Shown here: positions 47,242 through 55,790 of the stretch, in pieces | How positions within the stretch are numbered: position 1 is the stretch's first letter | How the letters are laid out: each line of letters starts with the position of its first letter | Source of the DNA: Sphingomonas jeddahensis | GTDB taxonomy: Bacteria > Pseudomonadota > Alphaproteobacteria > Sphingomonadales > Sphingomonadaceae | Length of the DNA stretch: 64,000 nucleotides | Assembly (NCBI RefSeq): GCF_001981525.1 | Contig: NZ_MPSB01000005.1 | Coordinates: forward strand, 1 to 64,000 | Reading direction: 5' to 3' | The notes under the pieces: model-generated | What the model saw: the letters and a program-made list of their open reading frames with translations, nothing else | What the model was told of the DNA's origin: nothing | Database searches by the model: none | Program-made: the position numbers and the translations under genes

Positions 47242-47277
47242 TTGGACTGTGGCAAGCGGACGAGAGGCCGGTCGTGC

Positions 47278-48066
47278 TCAACGCAGCCGCATCGCACCGG
47301 CCTTGGCGCGCTGGAGCATGTCCTCGTTCCGGATCGTGCGGTAACGAGCCATGATGAGGCTGAAGATGCCGAAGACCAGCAGGCCCGCAGCGACGGCGGT
47401 GAAGCCCCACCCAGTGTCGCGCAGCGTGCCGAGCGCGGCTTCGAAGCTCAATTCGCCCTGATTGTCGCCAAGGCCGGCGCGCAGCACCTGCCAGGCGAGG
47501 ATCGCGAACACCACTGCACGCGCAGCATAGCCGATCCGGCCGACCGCTTCAGCGAAGGGCGGGGTGCCGGCGGCGAGCAGCGCCATGAACTTCGCGGTGG
47601 CGGCCTGGATCGCTTGTTCGATCGCGGCGAGCGCGAGGCCGATGCCGACGATGACGAGCAGCACCGCGCCGCCGGGCAGCGAACGCGCCGTCTCGCCCGG
47701 GCCGCCGCTACCGCCGCCGCTGCCGTCACCCATGATGATCCGCACCGCAAGATAGCAAAGCACAAGATGGACGATGCCGCTGGCGGCATGGCCGATACGC
47801 TTGCCAGCGCCCTTGGCATCGGTGCCGTCGCTTTCGAGATCGAGCGCGGCGCTGTAGAGCTTGAACACCGCATAGCCGAACAGGCCGAGCGCGGTGACGC
47901 CGAGGATCACGTCGCCGCCGGGCAGGCCGCGCAGATCGTCGAGAACGGTGGAGGTGCCCTCCGACCGCCCGGTCGCGAGCGTGAGATAGCCGAGCATGAT
48001 GTACACGATGCCGCGCGCGAGATAGCCGATCCGCGCGAACGTTTCGAGTTGCGTGACCCTGTTCAT
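47278..48066 (-). CDS. DUF1206 membrane protein
   Basis: 263-aa protein with three repeats of a two-helix membrane unit, each starting with a pattern such as RIGYLARGIVYIMLGYLTL, RIGHAASGIVHLVLCYLAV and RIGYAARAVVFAILAWQVL. This repeat structure defines DUF1206. No function is established. ATG 48066 begins MNRVTQLETFARIGYLARG, the usual N-terminus. It is on the same strand as the serine-hydrolase and ampG genes, 59 bp downstream. Confidence 0.88.
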   Translation of the reverse strand: MNRVTQLETFARIGYLARGIVYIMLGYLTLATGRSEGTSTVLDDLRGLPGGDVILGVTALGLFGYAVFKLYSAALDLESDGTDAKGAGKRIGHAASGIVHLVLCYLAVRIIMGDGSGGGSGGPGETARSLPGGAVLLVIVGIGLALAAIEQAIQAATAKFMALLAAGTPPFAEAVGRIGYAARAVVFAILAWQVLRAGLGDNQGELSFEAALGTLRDTGWGFTAVAAGLLVFGIFSLIMARYRTIRNEDMLQRAKAGAMRLR

Positions 48067-48125
48067 GCCGCCTCCTGATGCTTCACGGGCAAAAGGCTGG
48101 CGGGGGAAAACGTTCCGGTGCCGGT

Positions 48126-49142
48126 TCAGCTGGCGTCGAATGCGGCGATCACCGCGTCCCCAGTCTCCGGCCGCAGCGTGAAGATGCCGCTGTCGAAATG
48201 GCGGGTCGGGTGAACGCGGTTGGTGAGCAATGTCCAGGCGAGGCCGCGCTCGAAATCGACCCACAGGCCGGTGCCGGTGAAGCCGGTGTGGCCGATCGTG
48301 CCGGGCGAACAAGCCTGCCCGCCCGACCAGTCGGGATAGCGGATTTCCCAGCCGGCGGTGCGGTGGCCCTCCACCGGCGTGCGGATCGCATCGAGCATTG
48401 CAGGCGAGGCGCCGGTGCCGTCGAGCAGGCCGCGGGCGAAATCGAGCACGCCGTCGATCGTGCCGAACAGGCCGGCGTGGCCCGTGCGGCCACCCATGGC
48501 GGAGCAATTCTCGTCATGGACCTCGCCCTTCAGCACGCGGCCGCGCCATTGGCAGTGTTCGGTGGCGACGGCAGGGCCCGGGGGCGGGCCCCAGCTCAGC
48601 CCCTCGCCGAGCGACTGTGCATCGAGGCCCGCGCCGGTCAGGCGCTCGATCGCGATGCCGAGGAGGATGAAGTTGATGTCCGAATAGACGGATGGGCCGT
48701 GGCGCCATTCGCGCTGAAGGACGAAGGCGCGCAGACGGGCGGGGTCGTCGCCATAGGTGTAGATCGGCTCCACCGCGGGGAGGAAGGTGCGGTGGACCAG
48801 GCAGTCGCGGAAGGTGAGGCGACGCTCGGGGGCGTTCGCGACATCGTACTGCCGCAGGTCCGGGATGGCGTCGGTGAGCGGGCGATCGAGATCGAGCCGG
48901 CCCTCGTCGGCGAGGCGCAGGATGAAGCTGGTGGTGGCGATCACCTTGCTGACCGACGCGAGATCGAACCAGTGGTTGCGGGTGAGCGGCTCCTCGACCG
49001 GTACTTTCTGCGCGAGGCCGGTGAGGCGTATGGCGCGCGCGCCTGCCGCGGTGATGATGCCCAGAGCCGCGGCGGGGATGCAGCCGGTGGCGACAGCGGC
49101 CGCGGCCGGGGCGAAGGCACGCTCGACGATATGATCGATCAT
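48126..49142 (-). CDS. Beta-lactamase-fold serine hydrolase, YfeW/PBP4B-like context
   Basis: 338-aa cytoplasmic or periplasmic serine hydrolase with SxxK (Ser63, Lys66 in ASVSKVIAT), a YSD tyrosine motif (VYSDINFILLG) and a late HTG motif (IGHTGFTGTG), as in class C beta-lactamase-like hydrolases. No clear signal peptide is seen. Its start overlaps the ampG stop (ATGA). In E. coli yfeW, encoding PBP4B, belongs to the murQ-murP-yfeW operon, so a role in muropeptide processing is plausible. Confidence 0.82.
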   Translation of the reverse strand: MIDHIVERAFAPAAAAVATGCIPAAALGIITAAGARAIRLTGLAQKVPVEEPLTRNHWFDLASVSKVIATTSFILRLADEGRLDLDRPLTDAIPDLRQYDVANAPERRLTFRDCLVHRTFLPAVEPIYTYGDDPARLRAFVLQREWRHGPSVYSDINFILLGIAIERLTGAGLDAQSLGEGLSWGPPPGPAVATEHCQWRGRVLKGEVHDENCSAMGGRTGHAGLFGTIDGVLDFARGLLDGTGASPAMLDAIRTPVEGHRTAGWEIRYPDWSGGQACSPGTIGHTGFTGTGLWVDFERGLAWTLLTNRVHPTRHFDSGIFTLRPETGDAVIAAFDAS

Positions 49143-50647
49143 TCGAGTTCCTCCGTTCGGGGACGAATGCGGGCGAGCGCGGGGAGGAAGACGATCGCCA
49201 CCAGGCTCAGCACGCCCGAGAGAAGGAAGAAATCGTCGTAGCCGATCGCGCGGACGATCGTCCCGCCCGCGCCCGACAACAGGCGCGGCAGCAGAAAGGC
49301 GAACCCGGTGAGAAAGGCATATTGCGCGCCGGGATAGCGCGGGTTCACCAGCAGCGAGAGATAGACGACGAACACCGCGCCCGCGAAGCCATTGCCGAAC
49401 TGATCGGCGCCGGTGGCGACGTAAAGCAGCCCCTCGTCCACCGGTTGGCCGGCAAGCCAGACGAAGCCGAAATTGCCGATTGCGGCGACCAGCGCGCCGA
49501 GCGCCAGCGCCCATGTCATCGCCCAGCGCGTGACCAGCCAGCCGGCAAGACCGACCCCTACCATGCTCGCCACCAGCGCGACGACACTGTCGGCGCGGCC
49601 GATCTGCGACAGCGAATAGCCGAGATCCTTGATCATCGGCTTGGACAGGTTGAGCGCGAGCACGTCGCCCATCCGGTACAGCGAGACGAACGCCATCAGC
49701 ACCAGCGCCGCGAAGCCGTAGCGCCAGAAGAAGTCGACATAAGGCCCGATCGCGGCGGATCGGCGGATCGGCGCGTCGGCGGGGGCGCGGCGGATGCGCG
49801 GCAAGGCGGCCGCCATGGCGAGGAACGGCAGCATGCAGATGCCGAGCACCCAGGGGGTGACATTGGCACCGGCATCGATCCCGGCGCCCGCGGCGAGCGT
49901 CAGGACGAGCCAGCCGATCGCGGCCGTCGCGGCGGCGCCGACGAGGAGAATGAACACGCTGGCGACGGTGCCGGTAGCGAGCGCGGGCAGGCGCTGCGCA
50001 TCGCGATCCTCATGCCCGCGCATCGCGGCAAGGATGGGGAAAGGGAGGAACGCCGCCGCCGCGATCGCGAGATAGGCGATGCTCCAGCCGCTCCAATCGG
50101 CCAGCAGCAGCGCGCCGCTGCCCGCCGCGACCATCGCGCTGCGATAGCCCCACAGATTGGCGGCGACGATCGGCCCTTGTTCGTCCTGCGTCGGGTAAAG
50201 CTCGATACGCCACGCGTCGGCGGCGACCTCCAGCGTGGTCGTCCAGAAGGCGAGCAGGACGGCGAACAATGCGGTGACGGGCAGGCTCGCATCCTCGGCG
50301 GTAAGCGCCATTGCGACCATGGAGGCGAAGATGCCAAGCTGCGCCAGCATCATCCACCCGCGCCGCTTGCCGTAGAAGCGCGCGAACCCCGGCACGGCAT
50401 AACGATCGAGCAGCGGTGCCCAGACGAACTTCAACGTCGGCAGCAGCTGCACCCAGGCAAAAAAGCCGATCACCGCCAGCGCCACGCCATGGGCCTGGAG
50501 CCGAAGCGCGAGCACGGTGGAGAACATATAGAAGGGCAGACCGGCCGCGAAGCCGAGCAGGCCGTAAAGCGCCATGCCGCGACGATCGACGCGGCTCGGG
50601 GAGGCGGGTGGCTCGGCAATTGCCGCCGGCGCGGCGTGATCGGTCAT
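49139..50647 (-). CDS. ampG: AmpG-type muropeptide permease
   Basis: Major-facilitator protein of the AmpG family, 502 aa with about 12 to 14 membrane segments. The region YGLLGFAAGLPFYMFSTVLALRLQAHGVALAVIGFFAWVQLLPTLKFVWAPLLDRY is typical. It imports GlcNAc-anhydroMurNAc peptides released by wall turnover. It is the first gene of a minus-strand operon and is divergent from the kinase/MurQ pair, 139 bp away. Confidence 0.92.
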   Translation of the reverse strand: MTDHAAPAAIAEPPASPSRVDRRGMALYGLLGFAAGLPFYMFSTVLALRLQAHGVALAVIGFFAWVQLLPTLKFVWAPLLDRYAVPGFARFYGKRRGWMMLAQLGIFASMVAMALTAEDASLPVTALFAVLLAFWTTTLEVAADAWRIELYPTQDEQGPIVAANLWGYRSAMVAAGSGALLLADWSGWSIAYLAIAAAAFLPFPILAAMRGHEDRDAQRLPALATGTVASVFILLVGAAATAAIGWLVLTLAAGAGIDAGANVTPWVLGICMLPFLAMAAALPRIRRAPADAPIRRSAAIGPYVDFFWRYGFAALVLMAFVSLYRMGDVLALNLSKPMIKDLGYSLSQIGRADSVVALVASMVGVGLAGWLVTRWAMTWALALGALVAAIGNFGFVWLAGQPVDEGLLYVATGADQFGNGFAGAVFVVYLSLLVNPRYPGAQYAFLTGFAFLLPRLLSGAGGTIVRAIGYDDFFLLSGVLSLVAIVFLPALARIRPRTEELE

Positions 50648-50786
50648 GGCGGCGATGGTTCAACGCCGCTGGCGCGCCGTCAATCCCGAGGAACGATGAT
50701 GCGCGTTCGTCATCACTATGGGTTATACTGCCGCGGCGAAAGGATATGGGCATGGTCGCGCGAAGGCAGCCAGACTGGGCAGCACG

Positions 50787-51659
50787 ATGACCTGGTATCT
50801 CGGCGTGGACGCGGGCGGCAGCCATTGCCGCGCCCGGCTGGTGGATGACACCGGGCTGGTGATCGGCACCGGCCATGCCGGGCCCGCCAATACGCGCATT
50901 GGCATGGACAGGCTGCGCTCGGTGCTGGACGATGTGATCGGTAAGGCGCTGGAGGAAGCCGGACTTGCGCCGGACGCGCGCGGACAGATCGTGGCGGGCA
51001 TGGGAATCGCGGGCCTATCGCGGCCGGGCAGCGCAGAGGCGCTGCGCGGGCTGGACCTTGGCCTCGCATCCGCGAACTTCGCCACTGACGCCGCGATCGC
51101 CAACCTCGGCGCGCATCGCGGCGGCGACGGAGCGACGCTGATCCTTGGCACTGGCAGCATCGCCCAACTGCGCGTCGGCGGGACGGACTTTGCGATCGGC
51201 GGTTATGGCTTCCCCATCTCGGACGAGGGGAGCGGCGCCGCGCTGGGGCTTTCGGCCATGCGGCACGCGCTGCGCGCGCTCGACGGGCGGACGACACGCA
51301 CGCCGCTGGCGCTCGCCATCGCGGCGCGGTTCGGCCACGCCATTCCGCAGGCGATTGCCTGGATGGACCGCGCCGCGCCCGGCGATTATGCCGCGCTGGC
51401 GCCGATCGTGATCCAATATGCGCAGGCCGATGATCCGATTGCGCGATCGATCGTCGAGGATGCCGCGGGGCATGTCGAGCGGTTCATCGAGACGATATTC
51501 GAGCGAGGCGCACCGGCCTGTGCGCTGCTCGGCGGGCTTGCGCCGCATCTCAGGCCGTGGCTGCGCGCGCGCACCGTGGCGCAGCTGAGCGAGTCGCTTG
51601 GCGATGCGCTGGACGGCGCCTTGTTCCTCGCCGGCTTCGTGCCACCGGCAGCCGACTGA
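50787..51659 (+). CDS. BadF/BadG-type sugar kinase (GlcNAc or MurNAc kinase)
   Basis: 290-aa ASKHA-fold kinase with the phosphate-binding opening YLGVDAGGSHCRARLVD and the second site LILGTGSIAQLRVGG followed by GGYGFPISDEGSGAALG. This is the family of human NAGK and clostridial MurK. Given its location 13 bp before murQ, MurNAc or GlcNAc is the likely substrate. ATG 50787 is the natural start; the frame extends upstream. A TATACT sits near 50724. Confidence 0.85.
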   Translation: MTWYLGVDAGGSHCRARLVDDTGLVIGTGHAGPANTRIGMDRLRSVLDDVIGKALEEAGLAPDARGQIVAGMGIAGLSRPGSAEALRGLDLGLASANFATDAAIANLGAHRGGDGATLILGTGSIAQLRVGGTDFAIGGYGFPISDEGSGAALGLSAMRHALRALDGRTTRTPLALAIAARFGHAIPQAIAWMDRAAPGDYAALAPIVIQYAQADDPIARSIVEDAAGHVERFIETIFERGAPACALLGGLAPHLRPWLRARTVAQLSESLGDALDGALFLAGFVPPAAD

Positions 51660-51672
51660 CGGAGCCGAGGCC

Positions 51673-52563
51673 ATGAGCACCGAAACCGTCGATCCGCGCT
51701 TCGTCGATATCGATCGGTGGCCATCAACGGCAGCGGTGGAGGCGATGCTGGAAGGACAGCTTGCCGCGGTCGCCGCGATCAAGAGCCAAGTCGGCGCAAT
51801 TGCCGCCGCCGCTGACATGGCCGCGCGGCGGCTCGGTACGGCCGGGCGGCTGGTCTATGCTGGGGCGGGGACATCCGGCCGGGTGGCGGTGCAGGATGGG
51901 GTGGAGCTATTCCCGACCTATAACTGGCCGCGCGAGCGCCTGCTGTTCCTGATGGCAGGCGGCAACGGCGCCCTGATCGAGAGCGTGGAAGGGGCGGAGG
52001 ACGATCCCGATGCCGCCCGCGCGTCTATCGCCGCTGCGGAAATCACGCAGGGCGACGTGGTGATCGGTGTGGCGGCGAGTGGCCGGACTCCTTACACGCT
52101 GGCGGTGATTGAAGCGGCTCGCGCGGCGGGGGCGCTGACGATCGGGGTGGCGAACAATCCCGGCGCGCCGCTGCTGTCTTTGGCCGAGCACGGGCTGCTC
52201 GCGGATACGGGGAGCGAACTTGTCGCCGGGTCGACCCGGATGAAGGCGGGCACCGCGCAGAAGGCGGTGCTCAACCTGCTGTCCACCACCATCATGCTGC
52301 GGCGCGGGTTGGTGCATCGCGGGCGCATGGTCAACATGCGCGTCTCCAACCAGAAGCTGCGCGCTCGCGCTGAGGCAATGGTGGAGGAGATCGCGGGTGT
52401 GGCGGGCAACGGCGCAGCCGCGCTCGACGTTGCGAATGGCGAGATTCGCCAGGCAGCGCTGATCGCACGAGGGGCGACGCTGGCGCAGGCGAATGCGTTG
52501 CTGGCAAAGCATGATGGCGATCTCGGCGCAGCGCTTGCCGACCTTCGCTCATCGCCGCAGTGA
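51673..52563 (+). CDS. murQ: N-acetylmuramic acid 6-phosphate etherase
   Basis: SIS-domain enzyme that removes lactate from MurNAc-6-P to give GlcNAc-6-P. VYAGAGTSGRVAVQDGVELFPTY carries the sugar-phosphate site with Glu78, and Glu109 lies in EGAEDD, matching the two catalytic glutamates of the E. coli enzyme. AGTRMKAGTAQK is a further conserved segment in its family form (AGSTRMKAGTAQK). ATG 51673 with GGAG upstream gives 296 aa. Confidence 0.95.
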   Translation: MSTETVDPRFVDIDRWPSTAAVEAMLEGQLAAVAAIKSQVGAIAAAADMAARRLGTAGRLVYAGAGTSGRVAVQDGVELFPTYNWPRERLLFLMAGGNGALIESVEGAEDDPDAARASIAAAEITQGDVVIGVAASGRTPYTLAVIEAARAAGALTIGVANNPGAPLLSLAEHGLLADTGSELVAGSTRMKAGTAQKAVLNLLSTTIMLRRGLVHRGRMVNMRVSNQKLRARAEAMVEEIAGVAGNGAAALDVANGEIRQAALIARGATLAQANALLAKHDGDLGAALADLRSSPQ

Positions 52564-52570
52564 GCCGGCC

Positions 52571-52610
52571 TGACAAACAAAAGCCGCCCGCATCTGGCGA
52601 TGCGAGCGGC
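52571..52610 (-). terminator. Hairpin terminator between murQ and a small secreted protein
   Basis: GCCGCCCGCATC (52583-52594) and GATGCGAGCGGC (52599-52610) pair with one mismatch around a 4-nt loop. On the minus strand it is followed by TTTTGTTTGT, so it terminates the small secreted-protein gene; on the plus strand the T-tract is poor. Confidence 0.75.
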
Positions 52611-52647
52611 CTTGCGCTTTTCAGTGGGAGGGAACCCCGTCTGAAAC

Positions 52648-52926
52648 TCAGTTGGCGGTCAGCACCGAGACCGAACCGTCCTGCGGCGCGCGGAAAGCGA
52701 CCGGCGTGCCGCCGACGTTGCCGCGAACGCGCTCACCGTCCAGCACCAGGCGGAAACGGTCGCCACCGACGCGGCGGCCGGTGATCACGGTTGCGCCGTC
52801 ACGGCCTTCGCTGGTCTTGTACACGTAGGTCTGCTTGTCGTGCTCGAAGGTCTTCTCACCTTCGGCCTGTGCAGCGAGCGGCGCCACGAAGGCGAGGAGG
52901 GCGGCGGTGGTGATCAGCGTGCGCAT
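52648..52926 (-). CDS. Small secreted protein of unknown function
   Basis: 92 aa with a signal peptide (MRTLITTAALLAFVAPLAAQA). The mature part is about 70 residues, rich in Gly and charged residues, with short beta-like stretches (TYVYKTSEGRDGATVITGRRVGGDRFRLVLDG). I recognise no family. It is followed by a terminator, and its start region is divergent from argS. Confidence 0.75.
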   Translation of the reverse strand: MRTLITTAALLAFVAPLAAQAEGEKTFEHDKQTYVYKTSEGRDGATVITGRRVGGDRFRLVLDGERVRGNVGGTPVAFRAPQDGSVSVLTAN

Positions 52927-53114
52927 CGGAGAAATCCTCGGTTGAAAACCTAATCTGTTCGCAGATGCACAATTAAATGCTGCGCCGCGTCATAACGAGC
53001 GCAAAAACGTGCAACACGATTGCAAGCCGTGCAATCGTGGAGCGGGAGACGGCGATTTGTCGCGCGCGGCGCATTCGTCTATCGCGCGCGGCTTCACGAA
53101 CACGATTGGTTGTC

Positions 53115-54839
53115 ATGACGCTCTATTCCCGCTTTGCCGCGCATGTGGACGCGGCGCTCGATGCGCTCGAAACCGCCGGGGTGCTGACGCCCGGCATCGA
53201 TCGCCGCGCCGTGACGGTGGAGCCCCCTCGCGACACGTCGCACGGCGACTTGGCGACCAATGCCGCAATGGTGCTCGCCAAGGCCGCGAAGACCAATCCG
53301 CGCGCGCTGGCCGAGAAGATCGCTGCCGAGCTGCAGCAGCTGGACGAAGTGTCGGCGGTGGACGTCGCCGGGCCAGGGTTCATCAACCTGCGGCTGACCG
53401 ACGACAGCTGGCGCGGCGAGCTGGCGGCGATCAGCGCCGGTGGCGCGGATTACGGCCGTTCCGCGCGGGGGCAGGGGATAACGGTCAACATCGAATATGT
53501 CTCGGCCAACCCGACCGGACCGATGCACATGGGGCATTGCCGCGGTGCAGTGGTGGGCGACGCGCTTGCCGCCCTACTTGAGTTCGCCGGCAACAAGGTG
53601 ATCCGCGAATATTATGTCAACGACGCCGGCGGGCAGGTCGACGTGCTCGCCCGCTCGGTCCACCTGCGCTACCGCGAGGCGCTGGGTGAGGATGTCGGCG
53701 CGATCCCGGAAGGGCTGTATCCCGGCGACTATCTGGTGCCGGTTGGCGCCATGCTCGCTGCAGAATTCAGCAACCGATACGTTGACGCGCCGGAGAGCGA
53801 GTGGCTGGCGACCTTCCGGACCCGCGCGGTCGCGGCGATGCTGGTGCTGATCAAGGACGATCTCGGGCTGCTCGGCATCCACCATGACCTGTTCGCCTCC
53901 GAGGCGGAGCTTCAGGCGGCGGGCAAGCCCGAGGCGGCCGAGGCGTGGCTGCGCGCGCGCGACCTCGTCTATGACGGCACGCTCGAAGCGCCCAAGGGCG
54001 AGACGCCCGAGGATTGGGAGCCGGTCGAGCTGCCGCTGTTCCGCTCCAGCAAGTTCGGCGACGATCAGGATCGCCCGATCAAGAAGTCGAACGGCAGCTG
54101 GACCTATTTCGGTGCCGACCTCGCCTATCACTTCCAGAAGGCGCAGTCGGCCGACGAACTGATCGACATCTGGGGCGCCGACCACGCCGGCACGGTGAAG
54201 CGCATCCAGGCCGCCGTCGCCGCGCTGACTGAAGGCAAGACGCGCTTTGACGTGAAGCTCGTCCAGATGGTGCGCCTGCTGCGCGGCGGCGAGCCGGTGA
54301 AGATGTCCAAGCGTGCCGGCAACTTCGTCACGCTCGCCGATGTGGTGCGCGAGGTCGGCAAGGACGTGGTGCGCTTCACCATGCTTACCCGCCGCTCGGA
54401 CGCGCAGATGGATTTTGACTTCGCCAAGGTGGTGGAGGCTTCGAAGGACAATCCGGTCTTCTACGTGCAATATGCGCATGCGCGCGTTGCCTCGCTGCGG
54501 CGCCGCGCCGCGGAAGCGGGTGTTGAGACGGGAGCGCCCGATCTGTCCCGGCTTGATACGGAGGAGCTCGCCCTGGTGCAGCTCGCCGCACAATTCCCGC
54601 GCGTGGTGGAGACCGCCGCCGCAGCGCGCGAGCCGCACCGGATCGCCTTTTATCTCTATGACTTGGCGGCAGCTTTTCACGCGCTATGGAATGTCGGCAA
54701 CGATCGGCCCGACCGGCGTTTTCTGCTGCAGGACGATCATGGCCTCACCGCCGCGCGTCTTTTCTTGGCGGAAGGCGTCGGGCAAATTATCCGCAATGGA
54801 CTCTCCATCATGGGCGTGGAGGCGGTCTCGGAGATGTAA
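53115..54839 (+). CDS. argS: Arginyl-tRNA synthetase
   Basis: Class I synthetase, 574 aa. HIGH-type motif in SANPTGPMHMGHCRG and KMSK-type motif in PVKMSKRAGNFVTL are present, with an N-terminal tRNA-recognition domain and the DALR anticodon-binding domain at the end. The frame begins upstream, but ATG 53115 (MTLYSRFAAHVDAALDAL) matches the family start. Confidence 0.96.
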   Translation: MTLYSRFAAHVDAALDALETAGVLTPGIDRRAVTVEPPRDTSHGDLATNAAMVLAKAAKTNPRALAEKIAAELQQLDEVSAVDVAGPGFINLRLTDDSWRGELAAISAGGADYGRSARGQGITVNIEYVSANPTGPMHMGHCRGAVVGDALAALLEFAGNKVIREYYVNDAGGQVDVLARSVHLRYREALGEDVGAIPEGLYPGDYLVPVGAMLAAEFSNRYVDAPESEWLATFRTRAVAAMLVLIKDDLGLLGIHHDLFASEAELQAAGKPEAAEAWLRARDLVYDGTLEAPKGETPEDWEPVELPLFRSSKFGDDQDRPIKKSNGSWTYFGADLAYHFQKAQSADELIDIWGADHAGTVKRIQAAVAALTEGKTRFDVKLVQMVRLLRGGEPVKMSKRAGNFVTLADVVREVGKDVVRFTMLTRRSDAQMDFDFAKVVEASKDNPVFYVQYAHARVASLRRRAAEAGVETGAPDLSRLDTEELALVQLAAQFPRVVETAAAAREPHRIAFYLYDLAAAFHALWNVGNDRPDRRFLLQDDHGLTAARLFLAEGVGQIIRNGLSIMGVEAVSEM

Positions 54840-54842
54840 GGC

Positions 54843-55568
54843 ATGGCGAGCGACGAAATCGAACTCAGGGACGAAGACCGGCTTCCCTGGCTCGAAACGG
54901 TCGAGCCGGACGAGCCCGAGGGCCCCGGCGTGCTGCGCGTGCTGCTGCTCGTGCTCGTCGGGTTGGCGGTGCTTGCCGGCCTGGTCTTCGCGATCTTCAG
55001 CTTCCAGCAGCGCACGTCTGATGGCGAGGGCGAACTGATCGCGGCGCAGGAAGGCGATTACAAGATCAAGCCTGACGATCCCGGCGGGCTGAAGGTGGAA
55101 GGCGAAGGCGATTCGGCGATCGCCGCCAGCGCCGGCGCCAGCTCGACCGCGGCGATCGACCTGAAGGCAGTGCCAGAGGCGCCGATCAGCGGGCGTCGTG
55201 CTGACGCCGCGCCGGCAGGGCCGACGAGCGGCAGCGCACGCACCTCGGCGGAAGTGCCGGGATCGGGCGGGCGCCTCGTTGCCAAGGCGCCGATGGCGGT
55301 GCCGAAGAAGGCCGTGCCGGGTGCCGGCACGGGCGGTTCACTGGTGCAGCTTGGCGCGTTTCCGAGCGAAAGCGGCGCGAACGCGGCCTGGAGCGCCATC
55401 GCCAAGCGCTTCGGCTATGTCGCGACGCTGGGCAAGACGGTGCAGTCCGCAGAGGTGAACGGGCGGACGGTGTATCGGCTGAAGGTGAACGCCGGCAGCG
55501 CCGACGCGGCGGGCGATCTGTGCGGGCGGCTGACGGTGGCGGGCGAAAAGTGTTTCGTGACGAGCTGA
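54843..55568 (+). CDS. SPOR-domain membrane protein
   Basis: 241-aa single-pass protein. Cytoplasmic acidic N-terminus (ELRDEDRLPWLETVEPDEPEGPG), one membrane segment (VLRVLLLVLVGLAVLAGLVFAIF), an Ala/Pro/Gly-rich periplasmic linker, and a C-terminal SPOR fold (GGSLVQLGAFPSESGANAAWSAIAKRF ... YRLKVNAGSADAAGDLCGRLTVAGEKCFV). SPOR domains bind denuded septal peptidoglycan. It follows argS by 3 bp, likely co-transcribed. Confidence 0.9.
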   Translation: MASDEIELRDEDRLPWLETVEPDEPEGPGVLRVLLLVLVGLAVLAGLVFAIFSFQQRTSDGEGELIAAQEGDYKIKPDDPGGLKVEGEGDSAIAASAGASSTAAIDLKAVPEAPISGRRADAAPAGPTSGSARTSAEVPGSGGRLVAKAPMAVPKKAVPGAGTGGSLVQLGAFPSESGANAAWSAIAKRFGYVATLGKTVQSAEVNGRTVYRLKVNAGSADAAGDLCGRLTVAGEKCFVTS

Positions 55569-55606
55569 GTTAGGCGGCGTCTGACGCCACCTAGCCCCAC
55601 GCGCTC

Positions 55607-55712
55607 GTCATCCCGGACTTGATCCGGGATCCATAGCTCCGCAAGCACTTCGCTCTATTGACTGGCGGCAGCGCCAACGAATCGTTGGATCCCGGACCAA
55701 GTCCGGGATCAC
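55607..55712. repeat. Palindromic dispersed repeat, family 2
   Basis: Arms CGTCATCCCGGACTTGATCC and GGACCAAGTCCGGGATCAC. It fills most of the 222-bp gap before nagZ. Confidence 0.85.
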
Positions 55713-55790
55713 AGCGCGGGTTGGGTGAGGTTGTAGCCCAACCCCACCTTCCCGGATGAAACCACCCGCCAAACCCGCTAACACGCCATC

